Positions 39,031 to 43,903 of a DNA stretch of 43,903 nucleotides are shown piece by piece; position 1 is the stretch's first letter; every line of letters starts with the position of its first letter. The notes beneath the pieces were generated by a model. The model worked only from the letters and a program-made list of their open reading frames with translations. It was not told where the DNA came from and searched no databases. The translations under genes were made by a program, and so were the position numbers. The stretch covers positions 1 to 43,903 of the forward strand of contig CAUJJW010000113.1 of NCBI GenBank assembly GCA_963205105.1, in the 5' to 3' direction. Source of the stretch: Verrucomicrobiota bacterium. GTDB lineage: Bacteria > Verrucomicrobiota > Verrucomicrobiia > Limisphaerales > CAIMTB01.

Positions 39031-40731
39031 ATGAGGACGCGTTCATCAGCCCCAGCGAGTATGCTTCCGAAGGCCCCGACCGGTATTCCGGGGTTGGATG
39101 AGATCACTGAAGGAGGTTTTCCGCGCGGTCGGCCGACCCTGGTTTGCGGCATTGAAGGGAGTGGAAAGACCCTTCTTGCGATGGAGTTTCTGGTGCGGGG
39201 AGCGACCCGTTACAACGAGCCTGGTTTGTTTGTGTCGTTTGAGGAGACGGACCGGGAATTGGCGACCAATGTGGCGTCGTTGGGTTTTGAAGTGCCGCGG
39301 TTGGTGGCGGAGAAGAAGCTGCTGATCGATTTTGTGTTGGTGGATCGGCGGTCGCTGGAGGAGACGGGGGAGTTTGATCTGGATGGTCTGTTCATCCGGA
39401 TGAGCCACGCCATCGACCGGATTCAGGCGAAGCGGGTGGTGTTGGACACGGTGGAGTCGCTTTTCTCGGGTCTAACCAACATGGGGATTTTGCGGTGTGA
39501 ACTGCGCCGGCTGTTCCACTGGCTCAAGGGCAAGGGGGTGACGGTGGTGGTGACGGCGGAGCGTGGGGAGGGGGCGCTGACGCGCCGGGGTTTGGAGGAG
39601 TACGTCTCGGACTGTGTGTTGCTGTTGGATCATCGGGTCACTGGCCAGGTTTCGACGCGTCGTCTACGGGTGGTGAAGTATCGCGGTTCGCTTCATGGGA
39701 CCAACGAGTATCCTTTTCTGATCACCCGGAGCGGGGTGTCGGTGCAGCCGATTACGGCGCTATCGCTGGACCATCATGTTTCCACCGAGCGGATTTCGAC
39801 CGGGGTAGCCCAGTTGGATGCGATGCTCGGGGGGAAGGGTTTCTTTCGTGGCAGCAGCATTTTGGTTTCCGGCACGGCGGGCACGGGCAAGACGAGCATG
39901 GCGGCAACGTTTGTGAGCTCGGCCTGTGCGAAGGGCAAGAGGTCGCTGTATTTCGCCTTTGAAGAGCCTCCGCGGCAGATCATTCGCAATTTGCGTTCGA
40001 TCGGGGTGAATCTGAAGCCCTCGGTGGACAACGGACGTCTGCGGCTCTGTGCGGCGCGGCCGACGCTGTATGGGCTGGAGACGCACCTGGCGATGATGCA
40101 GGACATGGTGGAGGAGTTTAGTCCTGAGGTGGTGGTGTTGGACCCCATCACCTCCTTCACGCTGTTGGGCCAGCCTTCGGAGATTCGGGTGATGCTGACC
40201 CGATTGGTGGATCTGCTGAAAGCGAAGCAGATCACTGCATTTTTCACCTGTCTGATGCAGGGCAGTCTGGCGAGCGAAGCCACCCAGACGGAGATTTCAT
40301 CCTTGGTCGACACCTGGGTGTTGCTGCGTGACATCGAGGTGGATGGGGAGCGCAACCGGGGCATTCACGTGTTGAAAGCCCGAGGGACCGCGCATTCGAA
40401 CCAGGTGCGTGAGTTTGTGCTGACCCCGCGGGGCATTGAGCTGAAGGACGTTTACCTGGGGCCGGGAGGGGTTCTGACCGGTTCGGCTCGGGTGGCCCAG
40501 GAAGCTCGAGAGAAAGCGGCGCAGGCGGGCGACGAACAAGATTTGGATGTGCGCCACCGTGGATTGGTGCGGAAGCGCCGTGCCTTGGCGGCGCAGATTG
40601 CAGCATTGCAGGCATCCTTCATGGCCGAGGAGGCCGAGGACATCCGTGAGATCCGCCTGTTGGAGCATCGTGCCAGGACCCGGCTGAACGATCGGGTGGA
40701 GATGGCGCGAAGCCGGAGGACCGGAACGTGA
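39031..40731 (+). CDS. kaiC: KaiC-like circadian clock ATPase
   Basis: A two-domain RecA-like ATPase of 566 residues. The first domain (KaiC CI equivalent) has [20 protein letters not shown], Walker A GIEGSGKT (residues 40-47) and the catalytic pair FEETDRELA; the second has [19 protein letters not shown], Walker A GTAGTGKT (281-288) and FEEPPRQII. The phosphorylation site of cyanobacterial KaiC (Ser431/Thr432) lines up with Ser423-Ser424 in [12 protein letters not shown], so phosphoacceptors are kept. The C-terminal tail is charged and coiled. KaiC homologues in non-photosynthetic bacteria are linked to timing and stress adaptation. The start was set at ATG 39031; TTG 39004 is possible. It overlaps kaiB by four bases (GTGA). 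Confidence 0.92.
   Translation: MRTRSSAPASMLPKAPTGIPGLDEITEGGFPRGRPTLVCGIEGSGKTLLAMEFLVRGATRYNEPGLFVSFEETDRELATNVASLGFEVPRLVAEKKLLIDFVLVDRRSLEETGEFDLDGLFIRMSHAIDRIQAKRVVLDTVESLFSGLTNMGILRCELRRLFHWLKGKGVTVVVTAERGEGALTRRGLEEYVSDCVLLLDHRVTGQVSTRRLRVVKYRGSLHGTNEYPFLITRSGVSVQPITALSLDHHVSTERISTGVAQLDAMLGGKGFFRGSSILVSGTAGTGKTSMAATFVSSACAKGKRSLYFAFEEPPRQIIRNLRSIGVNLKPSVDNGRLRLCAARPTLYGLETHLAMMQDMVEEFSPEVVVLDPITSFTLLGQPSEIRVMLTRLVDLLKAKQITAFFTCLMQGSLASEATQTEISSLVDTWVLLRDIEVDGERNRGIHVLKARGTAHSNQVREFVLTPRGIELKDVYLGPGGVLTGSARVAQEAREKAAQAGDEQDLDVRHRGLVRKRRALAAQIAALQASFMAEEAEDIREIRLLEHRARTRLNDRVEMARSRRTGT
40715..40719 (+). promoter_or_regulatory. Ribosome-binding site of kaiB
   Basis: GGAGG eight bases before the GTG at 40728, inside the end of kaiC. 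It supports the GTG start and translational coupling of the two genes. Confidence 0.7.
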
Positions 40732-41078
40732 GAACCACAAAAACCTCGGGCACGAAGAAGACCCGGCCGTCATCACCGCCGAAGCGACGGGAGGCGAAGG
40801 TATGGCACCTGAGGCTGTATGTGGCGGGGCAGACGCCGAAGAGCCTGGTGGCTTTGGCCAACTTGAAGCGCATCTGCCAGGAGCATTTGGAAGGCGAGTA
40901 CCGTATTGAGGTGGTGGATTTGTTGGACCGCCCCCAGCTGGCCGCCGGAGATCAGATCATTGCCGTTCCCACCCTGGTCCGGAATCTGCCTCCACCGCTG
41001 CGCCGAATCATTGGGGATCTCTCCAATGAGGACCGCGTTTTGGTGGGGTTAGATATCAAACCCCGTCCCCCGACATGA
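40728..41078 (+). CDS. kaiB: KaiB-like circadian clock protein
   Basis: A 116-residue thioredoxin-like KaiB family protein. After a basic, Lys/Pro-rich N-terminal tail of about 25 residues, it has [20 protein letters not shown], then [20 protein letters not shown] and [21 protein letters not shown], all typical of KaiB. KaiB binds KaiC, and in cyanobacteria switches fold to do so. The N-terminal extension is longer than in cyanobacterial KaiB. It starts with GTG overlapping the kaiC stop and ends with TGA overlapping the next gene's ATG (ATGA at 41075-41078), a fully coupled three-gene unit. Confidence 0.93.
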   Translation: MRTTKTSGTKKTRPSSPPKRREAKVWHLRLYVAGQTPKSLVALANLKRICQEHLEGEYRIEVVDLLDRPQLAAGDQIIAVPTLVRNLPPPLRRIIGDLSNEDRVLVGLDIKPRPPT

Positions 41079-43243
41079 TGCGACATTCCGCCGATACCGC
41101 GGTTCTGCCGGCCGCCCGATGCTCTGACAGCGAGAGGCAGCTCATTCGCGAACTCGAGGAGACGCGGGCGCGTTTGGCGGAGGCGGAGTCGACTTTGGAG
41201 GCCATACGCAGTGGCGCGGTGGATGCCGTGGTGGTGTCGGGTCCGGCGGGTGGCGAGGTGTTCACGCGCCGGGGTGCGAGGGAGCCCTTTGGTCAGCTGA
41301 TTGAGCACCTGAGCGAAGGGGCGCTGGTGCTGTCGCGGGATGGCTTCGTTCTTTACTCGAACAAGGCCTTTGCGCGGATGCTGCAAGCGCCGATGGAGCG
41401 GATTCTGGGTGAGGATTTTGCGGGGTTTTTGGGCAAACAGGATCAAGGGGTGCTGGCCGAGTTGCTGGAAGCAGCGTGGGTGGGTAGCAGTCATGGAGAA
41501 GTGAACGCCTTGGCGCCCAATGGTGCGATTGTGCCGCTGCGGCTCGGGCTCCGGCGTCTGCAGATGGGGGCGGAGGTGTTTGTGGCGGTAGTGGCGACGG
41601 ACCTGACGGAGGCAAAGCGGAGGGAGGAAGAACTCCGGCAGAGCGAACAGCGGCTGCAAATCGCGGTGGCGGCGGCGAATCTCGGCGCCTGGGAGATCGA
41701 TCTGAACTCACCGGAGCACACCTTCCTGCTCGCGGAGCCTTACGTGGCGATGTTCGGCCGGGATCGGGCCAACCTGCCGGTGACGGAGGATCAGTTTCTG
41801 GCGTGCATTCATCCGGAGGATCGGGACCTGGTTCAGCGCAGTTTCGGGGGTGCGATGGCGAGTGACGCGGCTTTCCAGTGTGAATTCCGGATACTTTGGC
41901 CGGACCGGACGATTCATTGGCATGCCACTTTGGGACGGACGATGCGGGATGCGCGTGGACGGCCGATGAAGCTGGTGGGAGTGGGCATGGATGTGACTCG
42001 CCGCCGGGAGTTGGAAGCGGAGCTCCGCCAGTCGCAAAAGTTGGAGGGGATTGGGCAACTTGCGGGAGGGGTGGCCCATGATTTCAACAACATCCTGTCG
42101 GCGATGCTGCTCCAGATCGATTTGCTGGGGATGAACGACACCTTCACGGGGGAGACGCGCCAGGCGTTGTCGGACCTCACGACGCAGGCGCACCGGGCAT
42201 CGGATCTGACCCGGCAACTCCTGATGTTCAGCCGTCGTTCGGTGCTGTCACTGAAGCGGATTGATCTCAACCGGGTGGCGCACGAGATGATTCGCATGCT
42301 GAGCCGGGTGATTGGCGAGGAAGTGGATCTCCAGCTGCATCCGGAACAGGACCTTCCGCCGGTGGAAGCGGATGCGGGTTTGATCGAGCAGGTGGTGATG
42401 AATCTGGTGGTGAACGCCCGTGATGCGATGCCAGGTGGCGGGCGGATCACGCTGCGCACCACGCCGGTGATCTTGGGCCTGGCTCATCTCGCGCAGTTCC
42501 CTCAGCGCCGGCCGGGTTCGTTTGTCTGCCTGACGGTCTGCGACACGGGCTGCGGGATGAGCGCAGAGACGGTGAAGCGTATCTTCGAGCCGTTTTTCAC
42601 CACCAAGGAGGTGGGCAAGGGGACCGGTCTTGGCTTGGCGACGGTTCATGGGATCGTGGCCCAGCACAAAGGCTGGGTGGAAGTGGAGAGCGCCGAGGGG
42701 GTGGGAACCACGTTCCGGGTGTTTCTTCCGGCGGCGGACTCCGGCTTCGCGGTGGGGAACCCTGTCGCGCCGATGCTTCCGTTTCAGAGAGGCACGGAAT
42801 GCATTCTGGTGGTCGAAGATGAGCCGATGTTGCGTCAGTTGATTGCCCAGGCGCTGCGGGTGCTGGGTTACAAGGTGTTCGAGGCTGAGCACGGCCGGGA
42901 GGCCATGGCGTGTTGGGAATCGCACGGTCATGAAGTGGACTTGTTGCTCTCGGACACGGTCTTGCCGGGTGGCATGAGCGGGTTGCAGCTTGCCGAAAGG
43001 CTGATCCAGCTGAAGCCGAGTCTGAGAATCATCATGACCAGCGGGTACAGCACCGAAATCGGCAAGTCGGGCACCATTGGAAAGGCGGGCTTCGTCTATC
43101 TGCCCAAGCCTTATGAGATGAAGGTGCTCACCCGGGTGGTTCGGAGCAGCCTGGCTTCCGACTTGCGATCCCAGCGACATGCCCCCGGGTCGGAGCGATT
43201 GGGTGAGCGACCCGGCGTGGGGCGCGCAATGGCGACGGCCTGA
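41075..43243 (+). CDS. PAS-containing hybrid histidine kinase linked to KaiBC
   Basis: A cytoplasmic 722-residue sensor kinase. Order: a coiled-coil and short conserved region ([16 protein letters not shown], about 41-60), a PAS domain (about 72-170, [20 protein letters not shown]), a second PAS with a PAC-like end (about 200-315, [22 protein letters not shown]), HisKA with His335 in [13 protein letters not shown], HATPase_c ([32 protein letters not shown]) and a receiver with Asp627 in [11 protein letters not shown]. It has no membrane segment and no KaiB-like N-terminus, so unlike cyanobacterial SasA it does not look able to bind KaiC through that domain. Overlap with kaiB makes it the likely output or input kinase of the module. 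Confidence 0.9.
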   Translation: MMRHSADTAVLPAARCSDSERQLIRELEETRARLAEAESTLEAIRSGAVDAVVVSGPAGGEVFTRRGAREPFGQLIEHLSEGALVLSRDGFVLYSNKAFARMLQAPMERILGEDFAGFLGKQDQGVLAELLEAAWVGSSHGEVNALAPNGAIVPLRLGLRRLQMGAEVFVAVVATDLTEAKRREEELRQSEQRLQIAVAAANLGAWEIDLNSPEHTFLLAEPYVAMFGRDRANLPVTEDQFLACIHPEDRDLVQRSFGGAMASDAAFQCEFRILWPDRTIHWHATLGRTMRDARGRPMKLVGVGMDVTRRRELEAELRQSQKLEGIGQLAGGVAHDFNNILSAMLLQIDLLGMNDTFTGETRQALSDLTTQAHRASDLTRQLLMFSRRSVLSLKRIDLNRVAHEMIRMLSRVIGEEVDLQLHPEQDLPPVEADAGLIEQVVMNLVVNARDAMPGGGRITLRTTPVILGLAHLAQFPQRRPGSFVCLTVCDTGCGMSAETVKRIFEPFFTTKEVGKGTGLGLATVHGIVAQHKGWVEVESAEGVGTTFRVFLPAADSGFAVGNPVAPMLPFQRGTECILVVEDEPMLRQLIAQALRVLGYKVFEAEHGREAMACWESHGHEVDLLLSDTVLPGGMSGLQLAERLIQLKPSLRIIMTSGYSTEIGKSGTIGKAGFVYLPKPYEMKVLTRVVRSSLASDLRSQRHAPGSERLGERPGVGRAMATA

Positions 43244-43249
43244 CTCCGG

Positions 43250-43573
43250 TCACCGCTGGTTTGCTGTCGCCGGAGCGGGCAGGGGCAGGATCTTTCCCAC
43301 AGGTCCCTCCATGCGCACTGACGCCCCCTGTTGATTGCGGCGCAGACCGACTTCCACCGAGCCGGCGGCTTCCTTCACCAAAGTTTGAAGGTCGTCGAGA
43401 GTGCGCACGGGCTTCCATTGGAACGTTTGGATCAGGTCCAACGGTCTCAGTCCAACCTCCGCGGCGCGACTTCCTGGTTTCACATCCACCACCAGGATGC
43501 CACCCACCTCCACACTGACGCCCACGGCCGAGGCTTCCTCAGGACCGGCCAGGGTTTTGAGGGTGGCGCCCAT
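43250..43573 (-). pseudogene. PDZ-domain fragment, N-terminus missing
   Basis: The last 107 codons encode a PDZ domain: VSVEVGGILVVDVKPGSRAA, EVGLRPLDLIQTFQWKPVRT and LDDLQTLVKEA. PDZ domains like this end secreted proteases, esterases or similar proteins and bind peptide ends. The frame stays open upstream only to a TAA near 43711, with an Ala/Arg-rich stretch that ends in ANSALRHDWMGATLKTL, and no start or catalytic domain is found before the window end at 43903. So it is either a truncated gene remnant or a small independent protein starting at the ATG at 43573. It is convergent with the hybrid kinase gene, six bases away. Confidence 0.5.
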
Positions 43574-43711
43574 CCAGTCGTGGCGCAGGGCGGAGTTCGC
43601 GCCTGCGGCAGTCTGAGCGGCGCGGGCCGCAGGGACTCGCGCATTGTCCGCGCGTCGATGACCGGCGCCGGAGTGGGCCGCGATGGGCGCCCTGCCTGAC
43701 CGCGTTTATAC

Positions 43712-43903
43712 AGGAGGCCGTGCCTAGGTCGGACGGACGCCGCGCCCGACGCCGAGACGGCCCGCAGCCGTCGATGCGGTGAGTGCCGTCCGTACATATC
43801 CTCCCCCGCACTCGCGGGGGGTCGCGCACTGGCGACGATGACATCTTGACTTGCCGCAATCATGATCGCGTCCAGTCGTGCAACGCGCACGACGCCTCAC
43901 CTC
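43712..43903. other. Terminal noncoding stretch with a G/C hairpin
   Basis: No gene supported. A perfect hairpin, CCCCCGC (43803-43809) and GCGGGGG (43814-43820) around ACTC, is the main feature. It is a single copy with no T-run, so neither a CRISPR repeat nor a clear terminator. Confidence 0.4.

Noticed and set aside
43803..43820. CRISPR-repeat-like palindrome CCCCCGC-ACTC-GCGGGGG
   Set aside because: Only one copy; nothing similar about 60 bases to either side and no cas genes.

Overview
The window looks like a chromosomal segment from a GC-rich, Gram-negative member of the Verrucomicrobiota, probably the Limisphaerales/Pedosphaera side. This is inferred from gene content: a DUF1549/DUF1553 cytochrome protein followed by a DUF1501 Tat protein (a planctomycete/verrucomicrobial pair), a prepilin-like protein with the RHxxGANxLFxDxH signature, a beta-helix protein of verrucomicrobial style, and a very large secreted repeat protein. 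No rRNA, tRNA or CRISPR array was recognised.

Left part (1-9300). The window opens almost exactly at the 5' end of a group II intron (about 4-2061) with its reverse transcriptase/maturase. A soluble hybrid histidine kinase with three receiver domains follows on the minus strand, then a 600-bp gene-free stretch with a repeat-like hairpin, an NAD-dependent epimerase and a ChrA chromate transporter. A minus-strand pair, a DUF2089-type regulator translationally coupled to a membrane protein, starts from an AT-rich promoter region with a clean palindrome. Next to it is a cluster of short GGGGACAGACAC repeats.

Middle part (9300-19440). This is mostly housekeeping: YajQ, a GNAT acetyltransferase, a SugE/Gdx-type SMR exporter, a secreted serine hydrolase, an orphan prepilin-like protein, and the fatty-acid cluster fabG-acpP-fabF. 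A strong intrinsic terminator sits between acpP and fabF and ends one base before the fabF start codon. On the minus strand follow a PUR-family (DUF3276) nucleic-acid-binding protein, a DUF4149 membrane protein, and two tandem paralogous FAD-dependent monooxygenases. Upstream of the second monooxygenase is what looks like a frameshifted remnant gene.

Right part (19440-43903). A 3,211-residue secreted protein carries seven proprotein-convertase P-domain-like modules alternating with cadherin/Ig-like (tandem-95 type) repeats, with no protease domain visible; it ends at a strong terminator. After it come a secreted beta-helix protein and a three-gene operon: a cytochrome-c/WD40/DUF1549/DUF1553 fusion, a DUF1501 Tat protein and a PPC-domain protein, with overlapping or nearly abutting ends. 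A tightly overlapped kaiC-kaiB-hybrid histidine kinase operon (no kaiA) follows. The window ends with a PDZ-domain fragment whose N-terminal part is missing.

Functional logic. The most interesting blocks are the Kai-type timing or stress module wired by 4-bp overlaps to a hybrid kinase, and the run of exported surface proteins at 20-38 kb. All functions are inferred from sequence motifs alone; no database search was possible.
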